DNA from: an uncultured Holdemanella sp.
Lineage (GTDB): Bacteria; Bacillota_I; Bacilli_A; Erysipelotrichales; Erysipelotrichaceae
DNA length: 64,000 bases
Direction of reading: 5' to 3'
Assembly (NCBI RefSeq): GCF_934772795.1
Contig: NZ_CAKVMR010000001.1
Location: 62,001-126,000, forward strand
This document shows, piece by piece, positions 42,183 through 51,299 of this stretch; position 1 is the stretch's first letter; every line of letters starts with the position of its first letter. The translations under genes and the position numbers were made by a program. Under the pieces are notes generated by a model. It saw only the letters and a list, made by a program, of their open reading frames with translations, was not told the origin of the DNA and did not search any database.

Positions 42183-42962
42183 ATGGAAAACGTATTATTA
42201 GAAAAACAAGGTCACGTTTCAATTATCACAATTAATCGTGAAAAAGCATTAAACGCATTATCAACAGCTGTATTAAATGACTTAGAAGAAGCTGTAAACA
42301 CAGTTGAAGCTGATAAAGATACTTATTGCGTAGTTATCACTGGTGCAGGAAGTAAATCATTTGTTGCTGGTGCAGATATTGCTGAAATGAAAGACAAAAC
42401 AGTTGAAGAAGCTGCTGAATATGGAGCTTACGGAAACAAGATCTTCCGTCAAATTGAAACTTTACACTGCCCAGTTATCGCTGCCGTAAATGGTTTCGCA
42501 TTAGGTGGAGGATGCGAATTAAGCATGGCTTGTGATATTCGTATCGCCGCTGAAAATGCTATTTTTGGACAACCAGAAGTAGGATTAGGAATCACTCCAG
42601 GATTTGGTGGAACTCAACGTTTAGCTCGTTTAGTACCTGCTGGAATTGCTAAAGAAATGATTTTTACAGCTCGTAACATCAAAGCAGATAAGGCATTGGC
42701 TATCGGATTAGTAAATGCTGTTGTTCCTCAAGAAGAATTAATGGCAACTGCATTAAAGATGGCTAATGGAATCTGTAAGAATGCTCCAATTGCTGTTGCT
42801 CAAGCTAAAAAAGCAATCAACGCTGGACTTCAAACAGATATGGATTCAGCTATCGCTATCGAAGTAAAAGATTTCTCAGATTGCTTCGCTACAGAAGACC
42901 AGACTTATGGTATGGAATGCTTCGTAAACAAAGTGAAAGAAAAAGAATTTAAAAACAAATAA
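42183..42962 (+). CDS. crt: 3-hydroxybutyryl-CoA dehydratase (crotonase)
   Basis: A 259-residue enoyl-CoA hydratase. Oxyanion-hole motifs are AGSKSFVAGADIAEM and NGFALGGGCELSMACD; the catalytic Glu pair lies in the latter and in GQPEVGLGITPGFGGTQRL. It dehydrates 3-hydroxybutyryl-CoA to crotonyl-CoA. AGAGGAG precedes the start. It lies downstream of an intra-operon terminator. Confidence 0.96.
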   Translation: MENVLLEKQGHVSIITINREKALNALSTAVLNDLEEAVNTVEADKDTYCVVITGAGSKSFVAGADIAEMKDKTVEEAAEYGAYGNKIFRQIETLHCPVIAAVNGFALGGGCELSMACDIRIAAENAIFGQPEVGLGITPGFGGTQRLARLVPAGIAKEMIFTARNIKADKALAIGLVNAVVPQEELMATALKMANGICKNAPIAVAQAKKAINAGLQTDMDSAIAIEVKDFSDCFATEDQTYGMECFVNKVKEKEFKNK

Positions 42963-42984
42963 TTTATTTGAAAGGATGATTTAA

Positions 42985-44535
42985 ATGTCAAAAGTAATGT
43001 CAGCCCAAGAAGCCATCAGTATGATCAAAGATGGCGATAAAATTGGTGTTGGTGGATTTATTGGAATGGGTCACCCTCAAGAACTTAGTGTTGCCATTGA
43101 AAAGAGTTTCTTAGAAACTGGACACCCAAGAGATTTAACAGTTATGTTCTCTGCCGGTGTAGGGGATGGTACACCAGATCTTGGCTTGAACCACATGGGT
43201 CACGAAGGATTGTTAAAAAGAATCATTGGTGGTCACTGGGGATTGATTCCTACTTTCCAAAAATTAGTTTTTGAAAATAAAGTAGAAGGATACAACTTAC
43301 CACTTGGAACCATCAGTTTGATGTTCCGTGAAATCGCAGGACACCGTCCAGGCGTTATCACTAAAATTGGTTTGAAAACATTTATTGACCCACGTCTAGA
43401 AGGTGCAAAGATGAATGAACGCACGAAAGAAGACTTAGTTGAATTGATCAATATGGATGGAGAAGAATGGTTACGTTATAAATCATTCCCATTGGATATT
43501 GCCTTAATTCGTGGTACATATGCAGATGAAGATGGAAACTGCTCAATGTGTAAAGAAGCAGCGACTTTAGATTCAATCAGTATTGCCCAAGCTGTTAAAA
43601 ACAGTGGTGGTAAAGTTATTCTACAGGTAGAAAAAATTGTAGAACGTGGTTCATTAAAACCAATGGACGTTAAGATTCCAGGTATTTATGTGGATGCGAT
43701 TGTAGTTGCACAACCTGAAAACCACTGGCAAACATATTCAGATCCATACAACCCATCATTCTGTGGTGAAATTCGTGTACCAGTGGATTCAATTGAACCA
43801 ATGCCATTAAATGCACGTAAAGTTGTTTGTCGTCGTGCTGCCATGGAACTAGATCCATCGGCTGTTATTAACTTAGGAATTGGTATGCCAGAAGGTATCG
43901 CAAATGTTGCCAACGAAGAAGGTTTACCAGGACTTAAGATGACTGTAGAAGCCGGAGGAATCGGTGGAGTTCCAATGAATGGAACTGCCTTTGGTGCATG
44001 TACAAACCCAGACGCTATCATTGACCAGACATATCAGTTTGACTTCTATGATGGTGGTGGATTAGATCAAGCCTTCTTAGGACTTGCTGAATGTGATTCA
44101 AAAGGTGACATCAACGTTTCTCGTTTCGGACCAAAAATTGCCGGATGTGGTGGATTTATCAATATTACACAAACTTCACCAGTTGTCGTTTATTGTGGAA
44201 CATTCACAGCTAAAGGTTTAAAAGAAACAATTGGTAATGGTAAATTGACAATTGATCAAGAAGGACAAATCAAAAAATTCAAAAACCACATTGAACAGGT
44301 TACTTTCTCAGCCGATTATGCGAATGAAACAGGTCAAAAAGTCTTATATATCACTGAGCGTGCCGTATTTAAGTTGATTGATGGTAAATTAACATTGATC
44401 GAAATCGCTCCAGGTGTAGATTTACAAAAAGATGTATTAGATCAAATGGAATTCAAACCATACATCGCTGAAGATTTAAAACTTATGGATGCTCGTCTAT
44501 TTACAGACGAAATCATGGGATTAAAAGAAGAATAA
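42985..44535 (+). CDS. Family I acyl-CoA:acetate CoA-transferase (Pct/YdiF type)
   Basis: A 516-residue fused alpha-beta CoA-transferase. The alpha half opens VGGFIGMGHPQELSVAIE. The beta half has INLGIGMPEGIANVANEEG, and the glutamate that forms the CoA thioester is in MTVEAGGIGGVP. Length and layout fit propionate CoA-transferase or YdiF enzymes rather than the shorter But enzyme. By position it probably moves CoA from butyryl-CoA to acetate, finishing the pathway; the acyl preference cannot be read. AAAGGATG precedes the start and a terminator follows. Confidence 0.9.
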   Translation: MSKVMSAQEAISMIKDGDKIGVGGFIGMGHPQELSVAIEKSFLETGHPRDLTVMFSAGVGDGTPDLGLNHMGHEGLLKRIIGGHWGLIPTFQKLVFENKVEGYNLPLGTISLMFREIAGHRPGVITKIGLKTFIDPRLEGAKMNERTKEDLVELINMDGEEWLRYKSFPLDIALIRGTYADEDGNCSMCKEAATLDSISIAQAVKNSGGKVILQVEKIVERGSLKPMDVKIPGIYVDAIVVAQPENHWQTYSDPYNPSFCGEIRVPVDSIEPMPLNARKVVCRRAAMELDPSAVINLGIGMPEGIANVANEEGLPGLKMTVEAGGIGGVPMNGTAFGACTNPDAIIDQTYQFDFYDGGGLDQAFLGLAECDSKGDINVSRFGPKIAGCGGFINITQTSPVVVYCGTFTAKGLKETIGNGKLTIDQEGQIKKFKNHIEQVTFSADYANETGQKVLYITERAVFKLIDGKLTLIEIAPGVDLQKDVLDQMEFKPYIAEDLKLMDARLFTDEIMGLKEE

Positions 44536-44541
44536 AAAGCT

Positions 44542-44566
44542 AAAACAGGTCATTAGACCTGTTTTT
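44542..44566 (+). terminator. Butyrate operon terminator
   Basis: AAAACAGGTC pairs with GACCTGTTTT around ATTA, followed by T and G. Confidence 0.88.
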
Positions 44567-44596
44567 GTGTTACAATAGTTCTGGGAGTTGATTAAA

Positions 44597-45631
44597 ATGT
44601 TATTTTTTAGAAATGATTATGGCCAAGGATGTATTCCTGAAATCATGGATTATATGAACACCACAAATGGCCATTCTTTTACAGGATATGGTCTGGATGA
44701 AATTTGTCAAAGCGCAAAAGAAACCATTAAAAAACATATCCCAGACTATGATGTCGATATTCACTTTTTAGTTGGAGGAACAATTACCAATCAAACTATC
44801 ATCAAATCTTGTTTAAAGCCTTTTGAAGCCGTTATTGCCTGTGATACAGGACATATCGCAACACATGAAACCGGTGCGATTGAGGCTGTAGGGCATAAAG
44901 TAATTCCGGTAAACAACTATGCAGGAAAGATCAATTCGAGTGATATTCGAAAAGTATTTGATACACATATGCTTTCGTATGAACACATGGTTTATCCTAA
45001 AATGGTTTATATTTCAAATGCCACAGAATATGGAACCGTCTATACATATGATGAATTGATGAATATTCGCCGTGTTTGCGATGAACTAGGACTCTATTTA
45101 ATGATGGATGGAGCAAGACTTGGTGTAGCCTTATCCACTGTGGATTATACTTTAAATGATCTAGCCAATATTTGTGATGTATTCTATATTGGTGGTACAA
45201 AAAATGGTGCTTTAATAGGAGAAGCCGTTGTTATCTCAAATCCTGAATTAAAACCATATTTCCGTTTTGTGATGAAACAAAATGGGGCAATGCTTGCCAA
45301 AGGATGGCTTTTAGGCATTCAATTTTTAGGCTTATTTGAGCACGATGCTTTCTTTAGATATGCCAAACAATCGGTGCTTTTAGCACAGACCATTCAATCA
45401 AAACTACAAGAACTTGGCTATGCTTTATTTATGAAGAGTGATACCAACCAGATTTTTGTGAATGTATCAAAGGAGCAATACCAATTCTTAAGTGAAAACA
45501 TTGATTTTGAAATCTGGGAAAAATGCGATGATCACTATGTCATTCGATTTGTGACAAGTTGGCATACTACTGAAGATGAAGTCCATGCATTGATCACATA
45601 TTTAGAACAAGCTATCGAAAAAAAAGAATAG
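44597..45631 (+). CDS. Low-specificity threonine aldolase family protein
   Basis: A 344-residue PLP enzyme of the beta-eliminating lyase/threonine aldolase group. Motifs: FRNDYGQGCIPEIM near the start, HFLVGGTITNQ, HETGAIE, LMMDGARLG, and the PLP lysine in YIGGTKNGAL. It splits threonine (or allo-threonine) to glycine and acetaldehyde. The ATG with GGGAG upstream is used; a TTG three codons earlier is possible. It converges with the phosphoesterase gene with a 2-base gap and no visible terminator. Confidence 0.9.
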   Translation: MLFFRNDYGQGCIPEIMDYMNTTNGHSFTGYGLDEICQSAKETIKKHIPDYDVDIHFLVGGTITNQTIIKSCLKPFEAVIACDTGHIATHETGAIEAVGHKVIPVNNYAGKINSSDIRKVFDTHMLSYEHMVYPKMVYISNATEYGTVYTYDELMNIRRVCDELGLYLMMDGARLGVALSTVDYTLNDLANICDVFYIGGTKNGALIGEAVVISNPELKPYFRFVMKQNGAMLAKGWLLGIQFLGLFEHDAFFRYAKQSVLLAQTIQSKLQELGYALFMKSDTNQIFVNVSKEQYQFLSENIDFEIWEKCDDHYVIRFVTSWHTTEDEVHALITYLEQAIEKKE

Positions 45632-45633
45632 TA

Positions 45634-46707
45634 TCATTCTAGGTTTGAACGATAGGTCCAGCCTAGTATACCATTCTTTTTGATTTGAACTTTGTCTTGA
45701 TAGGCGAATACCTCTTTGACGGTATCGCCTTTTTTTAATGGAATCTCATAATTTGTATAATCATACGCCTTCATATCTTTGGTCACAAACTCATTTTCAA
45801 CCCAGAATGTACGATGATTGTAGGGACAATAGACTTTGGATTGAAGATTTGATTGTTCTAGCACTTGTACATTACCATGATTGAACGTAATAAAGAAGGG
45901 AATTTGTGTATGATAATTAACATCATGAATCACTTTTCTTTCTTGAAGAAAATCACATCGATCCATCTTTACGGTATTATCTTCAAATATAAGGGCATTT
46001 AATTGACCGCCATATTTAACCATATTACCACCATCAATACTATATATATTATGTTTCGCATCATAAATAGGATCAAAAGAGGCAATATGCGTACAATATT
46101 CGGTTACAGGCATATGACCTACTACGACATTCTTTTTAAATACTTCATTTGTTTCTAAAAAGAAGGCGTGTGTCATGACTTGTTTAAAGTCCGTTCCATA
46201 ATTTTCATTTGATTCAATACCCGCATGCACATAAATATGATCTTCATCCTCTAAAACATGAGGCAGATCATTTAAGAAACTGAGTTCTTTTAAATAGTGT
46301 TTTCGCAATGTTTGACAAACATCAGCCATATTACTATTTTGGTTGATTTCGATATTTAAACTTTTAGCCATTTCATGAATCAAGCTCGCTTTACGAAAGC
46401 CAAGAACATGTTTTAAAAAATCCAAGCGATAGGAGTATAGAACATTTTTCGCAATAAAATCACAATTTCCCATGATACAATGTACATCTTCATTTTGTAC
46501 TTGATGCATAATGTAATGCAGTGTATCTAGATTTCGTTTTCCTTTTTCAACTAAATCCCCTAAAAGAATCAGACAATCAACATTCGGTTTATAGCTGATT
46601 TTTTTTAATAAAGCTTGATATAGATCTAAATTTCCATGAATATCACTAATGATGATCTTACGTTTAGCTTTTGTTTCAAGCTTTTGAATCACTACACTTC
46701 GATTCAT
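45634..46707 (-). CDS. Calcineurin-like (PPP-type) metallophosphoesterase with C-terminal SH3-like region
   Basis: A 357-residue protein. Metal-binding motifs are SDIHGN, LLGDLVEKG, GNCD and GHMPVT, as in PPP-family phosphatases, followed by an IYSIDGG segment. The last ~70 residues (PLKKGDTVKEVFAYQDKVQIKKNGILGWTYRS) look like an SH3-type domain. The substrate is unknown. Its start overlaps the esterase stop by 4 bases (ATGA), so it is the last gene of a coupled operon. Confidence 0.8.
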   Translation of the reverse strand: MNRSVVIQKLETKAKRKIIISDIHGNLDLYQALLKKISYKPNVDCLILLGDLVEKGKRNLDTLHYIMHQVQNEDVHCIMGNCDFIAKNVLYSYRLDFLKHVLGFRKASLIHEMAKSLNIEINQNSNMADVCQTLRKHYLKELSFLNDLPHVLEDEDHIYVHAGIESNENYGTDFKQVMTHAFFLETNEVFKKNVVVGHMPVTEYCTHIASFDPIYDAKHNIYSIDGGNMVKYGGQLNALIFEDNTVKMDRCDFLQERKVIHDVNYHTQIPFFITFNHGNVQVLEQSNLQSKVYCPYNHRTFWVENEFVTKDMKAYDYTNYEIPLKKGDTVKEVFAYQDKVQIKKNGILGWTYRSNLE

Positions 46708-47459
46708 TGTACCAAGAAAGGAAGGAATGTATCACATTCTTTTTCCCAGTCTTCCTCACAATGTCTTCCTTCAGGAATGACATTGTATAAGACTTTGACT
46801 CCTTTTTTAGATAGGGCATTGCCAATTTCTGTACAAGCCTTCGTTTGCCAAACAAATTCATGCATCAAACTTGTTTCATTTGAACCCCAAGATAGATAAA
46901 TGGAAGTATTCCTTTGAATGTTTCTTTGATCAATATCACTTAAAATTGCATCCATACTTTCTAATACATAAGGAGAAATCACTATAGCCTTAGAGTATAC
47001 ATTGGAATAGGCATAGGCTGCATATAAAGCCATTAAACCACCACAGCTGCTTCCACCAATAAATGTATTCTTTCTTGTCTTCTTAGTTCTATAGTGTTCA
47101 TCGATATATGGCTTTAATTCATGTACGAAAAAATCCATTGTGTCTTCACCTTGACCTTCAAAAGAACCATATTCAGGATCATAGAAAGAGTAGGGGGCGT
47201 ATTCTTTTAAACGATTGTTTCCAACATGACTACATTCTTGTCCGACTACGATCATATCGACACCTAGTTTTTCTATATGCTCTTGAATATGAATCGCTTT
47301 ACCATATGTGGCATACGCATCTAAAAAGATATTGTGCCCATCAAAGGCATATAAAACAGGGTATTGTTTATTACTTGTTTCATAATCATCGGGTAGATAA
47401 ATAAAGATTTTTCTTGTTTCTTTAAGCTTTGTCATGAAAAGCTCTTTTTCAACGATCAT
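46704..47459 (-). CDS. Alpha/beta-hydrolase esterase
   Basis: A 251-residue putative esterase of the Fes/D-esterase type. YPVLYAFDGHNIF lies near the N-terminus, the nucleophile Ser in GGSSCGGLMALY, and a late GRHCEEDW supplies the His. There is no signal peptide, so it acts in the cytoplasm. It overlaps the ATP-grasp gene and the phosphoesterase gene by 4 bases each. The substrate could be a product of the ATP-grasp ligase; this is inference from coupling. Confidence 0.82.
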   Translation of the reverse strand: MIVEKELFMTKLKETRKIFIYLPDDYETSNKQYPVLYAFDGHNIFLDAYATYGKAIHIQEHIEKLGVDMIVVGQECSHVGNNRLKEYAPYSFYDPEYGSFEGQGEDTMDFFVHELKPYIDEHYRTKKTRKNTFIGGSSCGGLMALYAAYAYSNVYSKAIVISPYVLESMDAILSDIDQRNIQRNTSIYLSWGSNETSLMHEFVWQTKACTEIGNALSKKGVKVLYNVIPEGRHCEEDWEKECDTFLPFLVQ

Positions 47460-48652
47460 ACTCGATCCTTCCTTCTTAATGCGGTTTTAAAGAATTCATC
47501 TCGTCTTGCAGGACTTGTAAATTTGGCAACGATGGCGACATCACCCATGGCAGCCGCAAAAGCTTCAGGAAGATATAAGACTTCAATCATATCTTCTTTA
47601 AACATCTCTTCAACTTCTTTTACTGTAAAACGATATTTAATGGAATTTCTTCTTCCGACAAAACCAGCCGAATATCTTCTTAACTTTGAATAAGAAGCAC
47701 TTTGTTTCAAAATGACTTCAGCCCATAAACGATAGACATCCAATTCTCCGGCATAATTCATTAAATCGGGACAGAATCCTCCTGGAGGTCTGAAGTTGAC
47801 TTCTAAGCCAAAGATACGACCCTTTTCACCTAAGCCTTGTACATCATGATTTAATCTAAAGAATTCGCAATGGAAGAAGCGATTCTTGATTTTAAAAGCA
47901 TGGATCGTTCTTTGTACAATGTCACGACATTCATCGCTGATCTCAAATGTTGTATAGCACCCAATGCTTTGTTGGTAAAGCACAGAATCCATACAATTGC
48001 CAACGTATTCCAAGCTGTTTAAATAGCGAATATCCCCATTTTCATCGCATATACCATCTAAGGTAAAGACATCCCCATCGATATATTGTTCTAGAATCAT
48101 CACATGATCCTTTGTCTGCATATATACCGATTCTAATTGTTCAGCATTCATGATCTTATAAGTCATACTTGCGCCTACACCATGATCCGGTTTCATGACT
48201 AATGGATAACCTACTTCTTCGGCAAAATCCAAGCCATCCTTTAATGTATGTAGTACTCTATAATCCGCAACTGGTACGTTAGCTTCTTTATAATATTTTT
48301 TCATTTGAGACTTTGATTGAAGTTCTTCAATTCTTTCTAGAGAAAAACCTGTTTTCACATTGAAATCATTACGAAGATGTGCATCCAAATCCAACCAAGC
48401 CTCATTATTGGATTCGATCCAGTCAATCTTTCCATACTTAAATGTAAAATAACCACAAGCTTTGACCATTTCATCATAATCATGGAAGCTTTTCACAACA
48501 TAGATCTCATCGCAATACTCTTTTAATTCTTGTTTCAATTGATTGTAGGGCGTATCTACAATGGCTAAAACTTTAGCTCCATTTTCTTTTAACCCCCTAC
48601 AAAACATCCAGTAACTTTCTGGATAGTTTGGTGAAATCACCACAAAATTCAT
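47456..48652 (-). CDS. ATP-grasp ligase
   Basis: A 398-residue ATP-grasp protein. A pre-ATP-grasp Rossmann-like domain (FVVISPNYPESYWMFCRGLKENG) is followed by the ATP-binding core (GYPLVMKPDHGVGASMTYKI, ILEQYIDGDVFTLDG) and metal-binding FGLEVNFRPPGG. Such enzymes join a carboxylate and an amine. It follows nudF, with AAGGAA inside the nudF end, and overlaps the esterase. Substrates unknown. Confidence 0.85.
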   Translation of the reverse strand: MNFVVISPNYPESYWMFCRGLKENGAKVLAIVDTPYNQLKQELKEYCDEIYVVKSFHDYDEMVKACGYFTFKYGKIDWIESNNEAWLDLDAHLRNDFNVKTGFSLERIEELQSKSQMKKYYKEANVPVADYRVLHTLKDGLDFAEEVGYPLVMKPDHGVGASMTYKIMNAEQLESVYMQTKDHVMILEQYIDGDVFTLDGICDENGDIRYLNSLEYVGNCMDSVLYQQSIGCYTTFEISDECRDIVQRTIHAFKIKNRFFHCEFFRLNHDVQGLGEKGRIFGLEVNFRPPGGFCPDLMNYAGELDVYRLWAEVILKQSASYSKLRRYSAGFVGRRNSIKYRFTVKEVEEMFKEDMIEVLYLPEAFAAAMGDVAIVAKFTSPARRDEFFKTALRRKDRV

Positions 48653-48656
48653 AATC

Positions 48657-49169
48657 TTAATTCCTTTCTGCCATCATTTGACTGATCGCAATCACAGTCT
48701 TACCATCATCAATCTTTCCATTTCTTGTATACTCAAAGGCCGTTTCTAAATCCAGCCATAAAGTATCAATTTCTTCATCTTCATCTAAACTAAGCTTTAT
48801 ATCTGCCGACCTTGGATTGATAGCTTTATAAATCCAGATTCTTTCATCACAAAAACCAGGCGTAGATACAAAACTTAATAGAAGTTCTAATTTGTCACAA
48901 GCCATACCTGTTTCTTCATTTAATTCACGAAGACCACATTCCATTGGATTTTCACCATATTCGAGTTTACCTGCTGGAATTTCTAATGTTTCTTTACCGA
49001 TAGCTGGGCGCTCTTGTCTTACAAGTAAGATCTTGCCATCGACGATACAAATCACACCGACACCACCGGGATGACGGATGATATCTCTTTTATAGGTTTT
49101 ATTTTTGATTTCGACATCTTTTTGGACTAAATCAAAAATAATGCCTTTATATATTAATTTCTCTTCCAT
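48657..49169 (-). CDS. nudF: NUDIX hydrolase, ADP-ribose pyrophosphatase type
   Basis: A 170-residue NUDIX protein. The NUDIX box spans GKLEYGENPMECGLRELNEETG. The preceding RHPGGVGVICIVDGKILLVRQER and the acidic region before the C-terminus match ADP-ribose pyrophosphatases. The ATG after AAGAGGT is used; 14 upstream codons overlap the promoter. An extended -10 (TGCTATAAT, minus strand) lies at 49192-49200. First gene of the four-gene operon. Confidence 0.9.
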   Translation of the reverse strand: MEEKLIYKGIIFDLVQKDVEIKNKTYKRDIIRHPGGVGVICIVDGKILLVRQERPAIGKETLEIPAGKLEYGENPMECGLRELNEETGMACDKLELLLSFVSTPGFCDERIWIYKAINPRSADIKLSLDEDEEIDTLWLDLETAFEYTRNGKIDDGKTVIAISQMMAERN

Positions 49170-49206
49170 AATATACCTCTTTTTTCTTCTTATTATAGCA
49201 CAAAAA

Positions 49207-49224
49207 AACACTCCTAAGAGTGTT
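49207..49224 (-). terminator. cwlD-like gene terminator
   Basis: AACACTC pairs with GAGTGTT around 4 bases; TTTTTTG follows on the minus strand. It overlaps the amidase stop codon. Confidence 0.8.
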
Positions 49225-49927
49225 AGTTGATTTGAGCTAAAAAGCTTTCAGTGATCGCATCCGCAATCTTTTGTTGGAACGTTTCATCCGTTAATTTGGT
49301 GTAGTCTTCACTATTACTTAAATATCCAAGTTCTAATAGAATGGAAGGAATTTGGCTATCATACAAAATAGGGAAGTTTTCATAATGATCCGAATCAATC
49401 CCTTCAAATTGGGATAGGTTGATGGAATTCATAGTTTGAGCAAGTTTTTTGGCAAGTTGAATCATTTTATCGTTAGGCTGCGTAAAAATAGAATAGCCTT
49501 TGGATAAAGAATCCGAGCTTGAATTCATTTGAATGGAAATTAAATATTTTGCCTTTTGCGAGTTGATTGAAGTAATGCGATCTTCCGTCGATAAAGAAGA
49601 ATCATCACTTCTTGTATAAACAACATTGTATCCTACACTTGAAAGGGTATCCCCGATTTTCTTGGCAATGATCAAGTTTAGATCTTTTTCACTCGTATGC
49701 CCATCACTTGTATATCCGGCATCACTGCCTCCATGACTTGCATCAATACAGATGACAGCTTTCGATTTGCAGCGCGAATTAGCAACCGTATCATTGGTAA
49801 TAATGGTTGAATCGGTTTGTTCGGGAACATCGATTTTTGATTTTTCTTTAATTTGTTTATTTAGATTTGGCTGAATGACCATTGCCAAAAATAACGCAAA
49901 AACTAAAAAGAGAATGGCTCTACGCAT
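49223..49927 (-). CDS. cwlD: CwlD-like N-acetylmuramoyl-L-alanine amidase, altered zinc site
   Basis: A 234-residue exported Amidase_3 protein with an N-terminal signal anchor (AILFLVFALFLAMVI). The first zinc His is in DASHGGSDAG and the Glu in TSEKDLNLI. The usual SIHxN motif that gives the second zinc His reads SIQMNSS here, and the late catalytic Glu is in LLELGYLSN. Loss of that His suggests weak or no activity, or a different metal site. GGAGGT precedes the start. CwlD normally acts in spore cortex, and no other sporulation gene is in view. Confidence 0.85.
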   Translation of the reverse strand: MRRAILFLVFALFLAMVIQPNLNKQIKEKSKIDVPEQTDSTIITNDTVANSRCKSKAVICIDASHGGSDAGYTSDGHTSEKDLNLIIAKKIGDTLSSVGYNVVYTRSDDSSLSTEDRITSINSQKAKYLISIQMNSSSDSLSKGYSIFTQPNDKMIQLAKKLAQTMNSINLSQFEGIDSDHYENFPILYDSQIPSILLELGYLSNSEDYTKLTDETFQQKIADAITESFLAQIN

Positions 49928-49989
49928 GACATACCTCCTGTCTAATTATTCTAACATTACTCGTTAGAGATGAAAAGCTTTTTAAAATT

Positions 49990-49998
49990 TGTTATAAT
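49990..49998 (+). promoter_or_regulatory. scpA operon promoter (extended -10)
   Basis: TGTTATAAT places the transcription start near 50005, so the earlier in-frame ATGs of scpA are not in the transcript and the ATG at 50018 is the start. Confidence 0.65.
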
Positions 49999-50017
49999 GG
50001 GTAGTATGGGTGATAGT

Positions 50018-50749
50018 ATGGATTTTTTAATAACGTTAGATCAGTTTGAAGGTCCTTTGGATCTGATGCTGCATTTGATCAAAGAAAATAAATTGGATCT
50101 GTTTGACTTAGACATGAATGTTTTGGCCACACAATATATTGATTATATTCATGCCATGCAAAATATGCATCTTGAAGTGGCTAGTGAATATTTGTCGGAG
50201 CTGGCAAGTCTTATCGCATATAAGTCAAAGAAACTTCTGCCTAGAGAAACCGTTGAAGTTGAAGAAGAATATGAAGAAGATCAGCGTGATCAATTGGTCG
50301 CAAGATTGTTAGAGTATCAAAGATATAAAGAAGTAAGTCTAGCCTTAAAGGAAGATTACGAACAAAGGCAACTGCATTTTTCGCGTCCTGTTTCAAGTTT
50401 AGTGGAAGAATGGAAAGTACCTGTTGAAAGTGATACTTTAGAAACGCAATCACCTTATGATTTAATGAAGGCTATGCGCCATTGTATTGTGCGTATGGAG
50501 CTTTTACAACCGTATGAAACGAAGATCACAATCAAAGAGTTATCGATTGAAGAAAGAGCTGTACAAATCAAAGAAAGAATGAAACATCTAAAAGGATCTA
50601 TTTCATTTCCACATCTTTGTGCAGATTGTACAAGCTTACATATGGTGATTGTGACTTTCTTATCGATATTAGATTTAATACATGAAAAATGGATGACGTA
50701 TTCCATTGATGAGACGCAGATGATCTGGGTCGCAAGAGAGGATTTGTAG
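50018..50749 (+). CDS. scpA: Segregation and condensation protein A
   Basis: A 243-residue kleisin. MDFLITLDQFEGPLDLMLHLIKENKLDLFDLDM is the SMC-neck-binding N-terminal domain. A charged linker and a winged-helix C-terminus that caps SMC follow. It forms the condensin core with SMC and ScpB. Start chosen from the extended -10 upstream and GGGTG five bases before the ATG. One base separates it from scpB. Confidence 0.95.
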   Translation: MDFLITLDQFEGPLDLMLHLIKENKLDLFDLDMNVLATQYIDYIHAMQNMHLEVASEYLSELASLIAYKSKKLLPRETVEVEEEYEEDQRDQLVARLLEYQRYKEVSLALKEDYEQRQLHFSRPVSSLVEEWKVPVESDTLETQSPYDLMKAMRHCIVRMELLQPYETKITIKELSIEERAVQIKERMKHLKGSISFPHLCADCTSLHMVIVTFLSILDLIHEKWMTYSIDETQMIWVAREDL

Positions 50750-50750
50750 A

Positions 50751-51296
50751 ATGGATAATGCGAAAGCGATATTAGAAGGTCTTTTATTCTTAAGTGGAGA
50801 AGAAGGCTTGACTATGGATCAGATGATGCATGGTCTACAAAATTTAGAAATGGATGATATACGTGTCTTGCTGGATGCGTTAAAAGACGAGTACTCGAGT
50901 TCTTCAAAAGGAATTGAGCTTGTAGAATATGCGAATCGTTTTAAGTTTGTCACAAAAGAATTTGTATATCCTTATGGCAAGCAATTATTTGAAGAATATA
51001 AACAGCCAACCCTTTCACAGGCTGCCATGGAAACTTTAGCTATTATTGCCTATAAACAACCGATTACGCGTGTTGAAATCGAAGAGATTCGTGGTGTGAA
51101 TTGCGAAATGATGTTAAAAAAATTAGTGGCTCGTGGCTTGATTGACGCAAAAGATCGTTTAGATGCGATCGGTAAGCCGTTATTATATCGTGTAACCGAT
51201 GAATTCTTGGATGCTTTTCAATTGGAAGATCTAAAAGAATTGCCGGAACTACCTCAAACTAGAAATAATAGTGAAGAATTATTTGAAGGAGAATAG
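50751..51296 (+). CDS. scpB: Segregation and condensation protein B
   Basis: A 181-residue protein with two winged-helix domains. KAILEGLLFLSGEEGLT at the start and AAMETLAIIAYKQPITRVEIEEIRGVN with LLYRVTDEFLDAF are family motifs. It dimerises and binds the ScpA linker. In the scpA-scpB-rluB arrangement common in Bacillota. Confidence 0.96.
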   Translation: MDNAKAILEGLLFLSGEEGLTMDQMMHGLQNLEMDDIRVLLDALKDEYSSSSKGIELVEYANRFKFVTKEFVYPYGKQLFEEYKQPTLSQAAMETLAIIAYKQPITRVEIEEIRGVNCEMMLKKLVARGLIDAKDRLDAIGKPLLYRVTDEFLDAFQLEDLKELPELPQTRNNSEELFEGE

Positions 51297-51299
51297 ACA

